From Candidatus Altimarinota bacterium (GTDB taxonomy: Bacteria; Patescibacteriota; Gracilibacteria; UBA4473), in assembly GCA_021734785.1 (NCBI GenBank), contig JAIPIF010000001.1, positions 280,930-344,929 on the forward strand: a DNA stretch of 64,000 bases. The letters are read 5' to 3'. Positions 23,863 to 31,339 of the stretch are shown in pieces. The position numbers and the translations under genes are program-made. Under the pieces are notes generated by a model. That model was given only the letters and a program-made list of their open reading frames with translations. It made no database searches and was not told the DNA's origin. Positions within the stretch are counted from its first letter, which is position 1; every line of letters begins with the position of its first letter.

Positions 23863-25884
23863 ATGCCAGATTTTCAAGCGGAATTCCAGCACATTCTCAC
23901 CCGCGTGAAGGAGTACCATCCAAAGTTTTCTCAGCGGAAGGAGACCCTTTTGCGCAAAGCATTTTTCTTTGCAAAAGAGGCCCACGAGGGACAGGAGCGA
24001 TTTTCAGGGGATCCGTATTTTACCCATCCCGTCGAGGCGACCAAGATTCTCCTTTCGATCAAGCCAGACCTGGATACGATCATTGCGTCGCTCTTGCATG
24101 ATGTGATCGAGGATACGCCGGTGACGGCGGAGCAGATCGAAAAAAAGTTTGGCTCCGAGATCCGATTTCTCTGTGAAGGAGTGGAGAAGGTTTCCAAAGT
24201 GCAGCTGCAGTCGCAGCATCCGGATCAGAAGAAATTTGAAAACTTCCAAAAACTCTTTATCGCGATCAGCAAAGATATCCGCGTGGTGTTTGTCAAACTT
24301 GCTGATCGAATCCACAATCTGCAAACTCTCGAACACGTTCGTCCAGAAAAACGCGCCCGCATCGCGTACGAATCGATGGAAGTCTATGGGCCAGTGGCAG
24401 AAAAGCTGGGGCTCTTTCTTTTTAAAAACGAAATCGAAAACCTCTCCTTTCGAGCGCTTGAGCCGGAAAAATTTGCGCAACTTTCTCAGGAGGTCGAAGC
24501 CTGTAAACAGGAACGAAAAAAGTTTATCGAACAGGCACAAAAAGAAGTGGAGACAATTTTTCGAAAAGAAAAATTTCTCATCGAAGTTTCTCGCATTTCC
24601 GGTCGAGAAAAAACGATTTATTCCATCTACGAAAAGATGCGCCGCAAAAATTATTCTCGCGTGGCAGAGGTCTTTGATCTTTTTGGCCTGCGGATCATCG
24701 TCCGGACACCGGAAGATTGTTATCGTGCCCTTGGGATCATGCACAGCCACTGGCCGCCGATTCCGGGACGGTTTAAAGACTACATCTCTGTCCCCAAGCC
24801 CAACGGCTACCAGTCACTGCATACAACTGTTTTGGGGCTGGGCAGATCAAAACTCCCCACGGAAATTCAAATCCGCACAGAAAAAATGCATCTGGACGCA
24901 GAGTACGGCCCGGCGGCGCACTGGGCGTACAAAAAACTCAAGCATTCCCGTTTTGACGAAGACTATCTCCGGCGGACGCAGTGGTTTCCGCATAACATTG
25001 AGTTGAGCGAGAGCGATGAGCCAGCAGATTTTTTTCGCGAACTTTCTCAGACCATCTTTGCAGAACAGATTTATGTGTTTACCCCAAAGGGAGACATTCA
25101 CATCCTGCCAAAAGGCGCGACGCCGGTTGATTTTGCCTACTCGGTGCATACTGACATCGGGGAGAGTTGTGCTGGTGCGACGGTAGACGGCATCATCAAG
25201 CCGCTGGATTACCAGCTCAAAAACGGAGAAATCGTCCACATCATAACGCGTCCGGGACGCAAGCCCAATGCCGAATGGCTCAAATCCGTCAAATCCTCCA
25301 GCGCGCGAGAAAAAATAAAACACTTTCTTCGCCGGAGAGAAAAAATGGATTTTCCAGAGGTGCGGCAAAAAAAGAAAGCGACTTCTGCCGAAGTTCCGCG
25401 GCTTTCGAGAGCAAGAGCAAAAACCCCCCGTCTGGGAAAATCCACCAAAAAGAAACCGGAATATCAGCTGATTATCGGAGGAGCACCCGGATTGCGACAT
25501 CGACTGTCGTCCTGCTGCAAGTCCTCCATGGGAAAAAATTTGATTGCGTACAAATCCCGCGGACTCGGATTTACTATCCATGATGCTGATTGTGCGACGC
25601 TCCATCGGCTGGATTCGGAGCGATTTTATGAGGCTCATTTTGAGCGCGAAATCACGCTCATGATTAGGGCCTTTCGCCGTGTAGGACTCTTGCGCGACTA
25701 CACGACAGTCATCGCCAACAATGGGGTCGATATCTACGACATGAAACTCATGCCATCGACCACGACCAAAGAGTGCGAATGGCAGTTCCTTATTTCGGTA
25801 CGTTCAGACGCAGAGCTGTCGCATCTCAAGCGAGACCTGGAGCGGATCGAGGGGGTGCAAAATATCACGGCCAATTCGTCTTGA
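23863..25884 (+). CDS. rel: Bifunctional (p)ppGpp synthetase/hydrolase
   Basis: Stringent-response enzyme making and degrading (p)ppGpp. 673 residues in the full long-RSH order: HD hydrolase domain (about 25-180, with THPVEA and LLHDVIEDT, which suggests hydrolase activity is kept), synthetase domain (about 230-350, RFKDYISVPKPNGYQSLHTT and EIQIRTEKM), TGS (about 375-435), a Cys/His segment (SSCCKSS, IHDADC, about 540-580) and C-terminal ACT (about 590-673). The ATG at 23863 is preferred over the TTG six bases earlier. Its TGA stop lies inside the TTGACA -35 of the tmRNA promoter. Confidence 0.95.
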   Translation: MPDFQAEFQHILTRVKEYHPKFSQRKETLLRKAFFFAKEAHEGQERFSGDPYFTHPVEATKILLSIKPDLDTIIASLLHDVIEDTPVTAEQIEKKFGSEIRFLCEGVEKVSKVQLQSQHPDQKKFENFQKLFIAISKDIRVVFVKLADRIHNLQTLEHVRPEKRARIAYESMEVYGPVAEKLGLFLFKNEIENLSFRALEPEKFAQLSQEVEACKQERKKFIEQAQKEVETIFRKEKFLIEVSRISGREKTIYSIYEKMRRKNYSRVAEVFDLFGLRIIVRTPEDCYRALGIMHSHWPPIPGRFKDYISVPKPNGYQSLHTTVLGLGRSKLPTEIQIRTEKMHLDAEYGPAAHWAYKKLKHSRFDEDYLRRTQWFPHNIELSESDEPADFFRELSQTIFAEQIYVFTPKGDIHILPKGATPVDFAYSVHTDIGESCAGATVDGIIKPLDYQLKNGEIVHIITRPGRKPNAEWLKSVKSSSAREKIKHFLRRREKMDFPEVRQKKKATSAEVPRLSRARAKTPRLGKSTKKKPEYQLIIGGAPGLRHRLSSCCKSSMGKNLIAYKSRGLGFTIHDADCATLHRLDSERFYEAHFEREITLMIRAFRRVGLLRDYTTVIANNGVDIYDMKLMPSTTTKECEWQFLISVRSDAELSHLKRDLERIEGVQNITANSS

Positions 25885-25908
25885 CACTTTCTCCGAAACC
25901 CCCACAAT
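25881..25908 (+). promoter_or_regulatory. tmRNA promoter
   Basis: TTGACA (25881-25886), 16-bp spacer and CACAAT (25903-25908). The -35 overlaps the rel stop codon. Predicted start is about 25915, giving an 18-nt 5' leader to be trimmed from the precursor. Confidence 0.65.
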
Positions 25909-25932
25909 CAGAGTCCAGATCTTTGGAATATC

Positions 25933-26361
25933 GGGGGTGACAGGATTCGACGGAGAGATCCAGAAGGAGTCCTCTTGCGTTCCCGGCATGTGTGGTTTGC
26001 CGGTCAATCCAATCACACACAAATACGTGTCACCAATAAATGGAACACACTTCGAAATCAGCTCAGCTTGCGCAGCCGGTCTTTGACCCCTGCGTACGCG
26101 TATGCGTAGTTTTCGGAGGCACACCAAACCGCGCTTGAGCCTTTTTGCTCGCGTGTGACGTGAAGACCTGATCCGATGTTTTCACGCCCAATTTTAGGAT
26201 CTCACGAGGAAATATTTGCCTCATTTTCTCGGACACTTTTGGCAGCCGCGACGGGTCTTTTGTCTGGTCTTGAGCCCGTCGTGTAAACAGATCAGACTAT
26301 GAACGTAGACAGATGGCGTCTTCCTCTTCGGACGAGGGTTCAATTCCCTCCACCTCCACCA
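25933..26361 (+). ncRNA. ssrA: tmRNA (SsrA)
   Basis: Rescues stalled ribosomes by acting as tRNA-Ala and then mRNA for a degradation tag. The 5' end GGGGGTGACAGGATTCGACG is diagnostic, and the 3' end (GGTTCAATTCCC T-arm, then CACCTCCACCA with encoded CCA) pairs GGGGGUG with CACCUCC over 7 bp. Pseudoknot 1 is visible as CCGGCA/TGCCGG with GTGTG/CACAC (about 25985-26022). The tag frame is not certain: one frame ends Ala-Tyr-Ala-Tyr-Ala before TAG (26092-26109) inside a GC-rich hairpin as expected for helix 5; another ends earlier in ...CAAGL-TGA. Length 429 nt is slightly long. The 3' end abuts the reverse-transcriptase island. Confidence 0.95.
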
Positions 26362-26382
26362 TTCTTCGCGTCAGCGAAGAAT
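26361..26382. terminator. Hairpin directly at the tmRNA 3' end
   Basis: ATTCTTCGC and GCGAAGAAT flank a 4-nt loop (GTCA), starting at the last A of CCA. A T-rich stretch follows (ATTTATATT). It can terminate ssrA and, read on the other strand, the convergent reverse-transcriptase gene. A very similar hairpin abuts tRNA-Phe at 42447. Confidence 0.6.
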
Positions 26383-26384
26383 AT

Positions 26385-27920
26385 TTATATTGCTAAAAAA
26401 GAAATATTTTTTTCCTTTAGTTTTTGAAATAACTGAGGTGGTTCAGGTAAAAAAATGGCAGAAATAACATCTAAAGAATCATTTCGATAAATTTCATAAG
26501 CGCAGAGCCACCATTCATTTTTAAATGGAGATTCTTCTTTAGAAGATAAAATATTTTGAATTTCTTGAGAAATTTCAAACTCTCCATCAATCAAATTATG
26601 TTTTTTAAGAATCAGTAGAGATAATACCATCATTGGTCTTTTAGCATCTAAAACTTTCTGTGCAGTATCAGAATCAATTCTTAGATTCAAATCTAAAAGG
26701 ATTTGAATGATCCAGCAGACCTCATAATCATGTTGCATTTTTGATTCATCTCTCAAATATTTTGAAAGAATTTTAAGGATATGATTTTTATCTTCCTCAG
26801 AAATGTGCTCAGAGTTATTTTTCAAAAAGCTTGAAACAATGTCTAAACAATTTGGTTCTATGTGAATGGACTGGAGTACAAAGCTTTTAGTCTTATCCCA
26901 AATGTTTTCTCCTTTTAATTCTCGTATCGCCTTAAAGGCATATTTCAAGGGATTTTCGGCACTCCCCTGTAATTTTTTTGCCCAAAAAAGGGTTGAATTT
27001 ATAAAATAAGACAAATCAGAGTTACTTACTGTAGCTGAGTCCTTTATTTTCTCAATAATTGTACTTAATTCAGTTTTCCATTTAGGTTCAAATTCAAAGG
27101 GAGCTTCCTTGATATGTGTTTTTTGAGCATTTATTTCTAAATTAAATTCACTTAAGGCTATTGCTATATCACTTAGAGCTGATTCAGCATCTTTCCTACT
27201 GGCAAAATAAAACCAAAAATCATCAACATAACGACTTCCATTCCACATATCGTTTCCAAATTTTTTGTTAAAAATATCTGTTAAATTTTTATCGACTTTT
27301 TTTAAAATAATTTCCGAAACCACCAAAGATAAAATAGGACCAACCTGTATGCCAACTGTTTCGCAATCTTGCATGTTTCTTATGAACTTATCTAATTTAT
27401 TTGACCAATGATCATCATTTCGGGATTCCTTAGCAGTCGTTTTTCCTCTGACAGCCCAGCTAATTGAGTGTGTGTAAATACTTGAAAAAAATTGAGCAAT
27501 ATCAGTAGAAAGCCTAAAGCAAAGACCTCTTGCTTTAAAAAAGGATACATCTTCCATTTTTATATTTTGGATCAATTCTGGATCATAGGGACTGTCATCT
27601 TCTGATAGTTTTCGATTTTCTATTTCGTGAAATGGACACGCATAAGATTCAATTTCTGTATTTTGCCAAGGAAGAGAATTTAAGTTTGTAATTAATTGAA
27701 CTGCAGAAATATATCCTAAAGGATTTGGCAAATGCAATGTTCTTCTTCTAAAGCCGGACTTGGGAATGTTAAAGAGTACAGGTTTAGTTGCACAGATTGG
27801 TTCAAAGAAATTTGAAAGTTGAGATATTTTTTCAGAGAAATTTTCAGTTGAAAAAGAGGGGGGCAATTCTTTCGGAAAATATCCATATTTTATAAACTCT
27901 TTTAAAGGAATGTTTCTCAT
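26385..27920 (-). CDS. Reverse transcriptase, UG/DRT/Abi-like (putative antiphage)
   Basis: 511 residues, visibly AT-richer than all flanking genes. The RT core is complete: motif A RLSTDIAQFFSSIYTHS (Asp140), motif B GIQVGPILSLVVSEI (190-204), catalytic YVDD (231-234) in SRYVDDFWFYF, and motif D LEINAQKTHI (~261-270). The FFxSIYTHSxxWA signature resembles, as I recall, the unknown-group (UG) and abortive-infection RTs rather than group II introns, retrons or DGRs. From ~300 to 511 it is all helical with no maturase, endonuclease or zinc motif, resembling the alpha-repeat region of Abi-type RTs. It sits alone between ssrA and ndk, 23 bp from the tmRNA 3' end, a classic island site; no integrase, partner gene or obvious ncRNA is visible. 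RT activity is well supported; the defence role is inference. Confidence 0.85.
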   Translation of the reverse strand: MRNIPLKEFIKYGYFPKELPPSFSTENFSEKISQLSNFFEPICATKPVLFNIPKSGFRRRTLHLPNPLGYISAVQLITNLNSLPWQNTEIESYACPFHEIENRKLSEDDSPYDPELIQNIKMEDVSFFKARGLCFRLSTDIAQFFSSIYTHSISWAVRGKTTAKESRNDDHWSNKLDKFIRNMQDCETVGIQVGPILSLVVSEIILKKVDKNLTDIFNKKFGNDMWNGSRYVDDFWFYFASRKDAESALSDIAIALSEFNLEINAQKTHIKEAPFEFEPKWKTELSTIIEKIKDSATVSNSDLSYFINSTLFWAKKLQGSAENPLKYAFKAIRELKGENIWDKTKSFVLQSIHIEPNCLDIVSSFLKNNSEHISEEDKNHILKILSKYLRDESKMQHDYEVCWIIQILLDLNLRIDSDTAQKVLDAKRPMMVLSLLILKKHNLIDGEFEISQEIQNILSSKEESPFKNEWWLCAYEIYRNDSLDVISAIFLPEPPQLFQKLKEKNISFLAI

Positions 27921-28001
27921 TTAAAAAATTTAAGTTACAAACAGACTAAAGCAAAATATAAAGAATTTTTCCATTGAAATTTTTCTTATCTCTGCAAAAA
28001 T

Positions 28002-28451
28002 ATGCGCGACATGACACAGCAGACCCTCATTTTCATCAAACCCGACGCGGTGGATCGCGCCGAGGAAATTTTCTCACTTCTTGACCAGCACGGGACACGC
28101 GTGCAGACCGTTGCCCTTGACTCCACGCCCCGCGAGGACATGGAGGCTCACTACGCTCCGCATCGCGAGAAGTTTTTCTTTGACTACGTGGTGGGAGAGT
28201 TTGTCGGCCAGCCGTTGGTGCTCGCACTGTACGAGGGGGAGGACGTGATCGAAAAAATGAAAACCGCCATCGGCCCGACCGATCCGGCAAAAGCTCCTGA
28301 CGACACCATTCGTGGGAAATTTAGCGATGATTCCTTGGACACAGCGGTTTCGGAGAAACGTGGTGTCCGCAATGCCATTCACCGTTCGGATTCGCCCGAG
28401 GAATTTGCCCGGGAGTGGGGCGTGTGGAAAAAATATTTCACCGCGGAATAA
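28002..28451 (+). CDS. ndk: Nucleoside diphosphate kinase
   Basis: Transfers the gamma-phosphate of ATP to NDPs through a phospho-histidine, balancing NTP and dNTP pools. 149 residues (146 if the ATG at 28011 is used, which gives the common MTQQTLIFIKPDAV start). The N-terminal IKPDAV and the active-site NAIHRSDSPEEF (His near 127) are both present. It marks the right flank of the AT-rich RT island: base composition switches back to normal just before its start codon. Confidence 0.94.
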   Translation: MRDMTQQTLIFIKPDAVDRAEEIFSLLDQHGTRVQTVALDSTPREDMEAHYAPHREKFFFDYVVGEFVGQPLVLALYEGEDVIEKMKTAIGPTDPAKAPDDTIRGKFSDDSLDTAVSEKRGVRNAIHRSDSPEEFAREWGVWKKYFTAE

Positions 28452-28471
28452 AAATCGGTACGATCCGCGTG

Positions 28472-29971
28472 ATGAAACGCCTGATTTTTTTTGCGCTCTT
28501 GCTCGGACTCGTTGGTTGTTCGGACTCGCCGCAGACGGGTGTTTTGCCTTCTTCATCTTCTCCGATCATGTCTCCATCCTCCGTCCGTCTCCCCGCTGTC
28601 GCTGGTCAATTTTATCCCGGCAACGCCGCACAGATTCGTTCGACCTTGCAGGGGTTTCTCGCCCCGCTTGCTCCCCAAAAACTGAGTGCGCCGCAGGCGA
28701 TCCTGGTCCCGCATGCGGGGTGGTCGTTTTCGGGCCCGACGGCGGCACAGGCTTTCGTCGAAACTGCGCAGCGGGACTATGATCGCGTGATTGTTTTGTC
28801 CCCGTCACACCACAGCTTTTTTGCCGGGGCATCCATTCCCGACGTGGATTTGTACCGCACACCGCTGGGCGACATTCCGCTGGATCCAGCGATTTCCAAA
28901 CTGCGAAAAGACGAATACTTTTCTGCGCTCCCCGAGGCACACACGCACGAACACGGGATTGAGGTCGAGCTGCCGTTTCTCCAGTTTCTCCAGTCCGATT
29001 TTACGCTGGTCCCGGTGGTGGTGGGGAGTGACAATTCTTTTGCCGATCTCGAACATATCGCCGACGCGCTGCGCCCGCTTGTGAATGACACAACGCTTGT
29101 CGTCATCAGCACGGACTTTACGCATTTCGGTCAAAACTACGGGTACACGCCGTGGTCGGAAAACATCCCCGAACACATTGCCGCGGTGGATCAGCAGGCA
29201 TTCGATTTTCTCACGCGAAAAGACGCCGAAGGATTTTTTAATTTCATCCAGGATTCGGAGGTCACGATCGATGGGGGATCGGTGGTGCCGGTGGGACTTT
29301 TGCTTTTTCCCGAAGCGGAAGTTTCCCGTCTCTCGTACACCACTTCCGGAGAGATTCTCGAAGACGGGGAGACGTCCGTGAGCTATGCCGCGTTTCGATT
29401 TTCCGAGCCGGCCGATCTCTCGCTTTCTGATGCCCAAAAAGCAGCGCTCCTGGATCTGGCACAAAAGAGTCTTGACTCCGCTGTCCGCGGGACGGACTTT
29501 CGCCTGCCCGATCCGCCCGATCCTCGTTTGTCCGTTCGTCAGGGAGCCTTTGTCACACTTGAAAAAGACGGGGAGCTCCGTGGCTGCATCGGACATATTT
29601 CTCCCGTGACCTCTTTGTGGCAGGCCGTTGCCCAAAACGCTGCCGCGGCAGCATTGCACGACGATCGATTCTCGCCGGTTTCTGCCGATGAGCTGGAGTC
29701 GCTCTCCCTCGAAGTTTCCGTCCTCTCGGTGCCCGAAAAAATGGAGGGATCGCCTGAAGAGCGGTTGGCACGCTTGGCCCCCGGGCAAGATGGGCTCGTG
29801 CTGCGCCAGGGGACTCATTCATCGACCTTTCTCCCGCAGGTCTGGGAGCAGCTTCCCGAAAAAAAAGAATTTCTCTCGCATCTTTCTCAAAAAGCCGGAC
29901 TCTCCACTGCCGCGTGGAACGATCCTGAAACCGTCTGGTACCGGTATCGTGCGGATCATTTTACGAAATGA
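28472..29971 (+). CDS. Lipoprotein fusion of AmmeMemoRadiSam proteins B and A
   Basis: 499 residues. The start at 28472 gives a lipoprotein signal, MKRLIFFALLLGLVGC, with lipobox LVGC (Cys16). Residues ~35-290 are a Memo-like domain (AmmeMemoRadiSam B, related to class III extradiol dioxygenases: LPAVAGQFYPG, LVPHAGWSFSG, LSPSHHSFF, STDFTHFG with conserved His). Residues ~305-495 are an AMMECR1 domain (AmmeMemoRadiSam A) with the hallmark LRGCIGHI. The B-A order occurs in the family, usually near a radical SAM protein; none is here, and a lipid-anchored extracytoplasmic form is unusual. Function of the family is not known. It starts 20 nt after ndk and is probably co-transcribed. Confidence 0.9.
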   Translation: MKRLIFFALLLGLVGCSDSPQTGVLPSSSSPIMSPSSVRLPAVAGQFYPGNAAQIRSTLQGFLAPLAPQKLSAPQAILVPHAGWSFSGPTAAQAFVETAQRDYDRVIVLSPSHHSFFAGASIPDVDLYRTPLGDIPLDPAISKLRKDEYFSALPEAHTHEHGIEVELPFLQFLQSDFTLVPVVVGSDNSFADLEHIADALRPLVNDTTLVVISTDFTHFGQNYGYTPWSENIPEHIAAVDQQAFDFLTRKDAEGFFNFIQDSEVTIDGGSVVPVGLLLFPEAEVSRLSYTTSGEILEDGETSVSYAAFRFSEPADLSLSDAQKAALLDLAQKSLDSAVRGTDFRLPDPPDPRLSVRQGAFVTLEKDGELRGCIGHISPVTSLWQAVAQNAAAAALHDDRFSPVSADELESLSLEVSVLSVPEKMEGSPEERLARLAPGQDGLVLRQGTHSSTFLPQVWEQLPEKKEFLSHLSQKAGLSTAAWNDPETVWYRYRADHFTK

Positions 29972-29990
29972 GAAAATGTTGCAAAATTGG

Positions 29991-30019
29991 TTGACAAATT
30001 TTAACAAAAAAAGTATTTA
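29991..30019 (+). promoter_or_regulatory. Promoter of the aminotransferase gene
   Basis: TTGACA (29991-29996), 17-bp AT-rich spacer and TATTTA (30014-30019), ending 9 nt before the ATG, so the mRNA is predicted to be leaderless or nearly so. Confidence 0.5.
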
Positions 30020-30028
30020 CACTACGAA

Positions 30029-31339
30029 ATGGCACTTGAAAAACCAATTAACCTCAAACGAGGAGCACCAGAGCTCTCAACAATTGACGCAGATCTTGTT
30101 TTGGGAAACAAGCCAGGATTGACCAACGTCAATGAATTGGTGGAAGAAAACCCCTTTCTTTTGGGATATCAGGGATCTGATCAATCGCGTCCTGGCATTA
30201 ATCCAAAACTCAAAGGGAAAAACTTTTTGGGATTGGATTCTTTTCGGGAAACGCTGGCGGAACTCCACAATGTCAAGCCAGAACAAATTGTGGTCGCCGG
30301 GGGAGGGATGGATGCCATGTCGTTGGTATTTGATGCGATCAACAGACAGCTCGGGGAAGGACGAGAATTTCGCCTCGGGAAAATGGCCGTAGAGCAACCG
30401 ACTTATGATCGTATTCTGGAAAATGCCAAAAATCGTCGATTTGCTACTCGGGGAGTTCGTCTCGATACAAAAACAGGGTTGGATCTGACAGAATTGGAGG
30501 AATTGCTTAAAAGAACACAGATTGATCTCTTTTATGGTATTGATCCAGGGCAAAATCCTTCTTCGTACAGCTATGCTCCAGAAGAACGACAAGAAATCGA
30601 ACAAAAAATGGCTGAATACGGGGGACTTGTCCTGTGGGATCGTGCGTATGAAAATCTCCGCTACGGAGAAAGCGAACAGAATGGGACACCTCACTATTTT
30701 CAAGGACCCATCCCGGATAACGTGATTATCGCACGAAACTATACCAAGGAACTGGCTGCAGGATCGGCAAAGCTGGGATATTTAATCCTTCCCGATGATC
30801 CCGGAATTTTAAAATTATTCGATACCGTTGTCTCCAATGCCCGGCTCAATGCAACAAGCTATCTTGTTTCGGCGTTGGTCAACCAGATTATTGATCCCAA
30901 AAACGAAGAACAGTTTCATTATTACTCTCAGCATCTCAAAAAATTACGGGAGCGGTTTCAACCCCGATTAAAAAAATTCTTAGAGGAAATGCAATCACAG
31001 TTTCCAGAAGCAAGAGTCAATCAAAACTGCGATTCAGGATATTTTATGCAGACATTTTACCCGGATATTCCGGCTACTCCGACCGCCCAGCGAATTTTTT
31101 TGAAAGAGCACGCAGAACAAGGGCTCGTTTATGAAGATGCGAGGACAGCTTACACCGATTTTTACCGCGAGGGGGGAGCTGGGATTGGAGAAACCCGAGA
31201 TCCATTTGTGTTAATGTCAGAAGAAAAAATTCCTGAAATCGTGGCGGCAAAAAGAGCGGCGTGGGAAAAAACACAGGAAATAATTTCTCAGAAAAAAATT
31301 CCTGCTCCCAAGACTGGGAATCCAAAACCAAAATTTTAA
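30029..31339 (+). CDS. PLP-dependent aminotransferase, class I/II-like
   Basis: 436 residues, fold type I. Visible landmarks: a GGGMDAMSLVFDAI helix that would hold the PLP phosphate, IDPGQNPSS with the conserved Asn-Pro, VLWDRAYENLRYG with the PLP-ring Asp/Tyr, and NYTKELAAGSAKLGY with the presumed Schiff-base lysine. The usual Arg after it is Lys (SAKLGY). The final third is complete (KIPEI). Specificity cannot be read from sequence; aspartate/aromatic aminotransferases are the nearest general group. It has its own promoter, and its TAA overlaps the stop of the convergent MFS-HEAT gene (shared TTAA, 31336-31339). Confidence 0.8.
   Translation: MALEKPINLKRGAPELSTIDADLVLGNKPGLTNVNELVEENPFLLGYQGSDQSRPGINPKLKGKNFLGLDSFRETLAELHNVKPEQIVVAGGGMDAMSLVFDAINRQLGEGREFRLGKMAVEQPTYDRILENAKNRRFATRGVRLDTKTGLDLTELEELLKRTQIDLFYGIDPGQNPSSYSYAPEERQEIEQKMAEYGGLVLWDRAYENLRYGESEQNGTPHYFQGPIPDNVIIARNYTKELAAGSAKLGYLILPDDPGILKLFDTVVSNARLNATSYLVSALVNQIIDPKNEEQFHYYSQHLKKLRERFQPRLKKFLEEMQSQFPEARVNQNCDSGYFMQTFYPDIPATPTAQRIFLKEHAEQGLVYEDARTAYTDFYREGGAGIGETRDPFVLMSEEKIPEIVAAKRAAWEKTQEIISQKKIPAPKTGNPKPKF

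Noticed and set aside
26385..27920. RT as part of a diversity-generating retroelement or retron
   Set aside because: No template/variable repeat pair, Avd partner or msr-msd-like inverted-repeat RNA is seen next to it; the four-helix-bundle gene is ~29 kb away and of the S23 type.
27921..28001. Direct repeat of the tmRNA 3' end at the right side of the RT island
   Set aside because: Searched by eye; only a short AAGAAT-T-rich similarity is present, not a convincing att site.
28805..29818. Long minus-strand ORF of 337 codons
   Set aside because: Antisense shadow of the Memo-AMMECR1 fusion.
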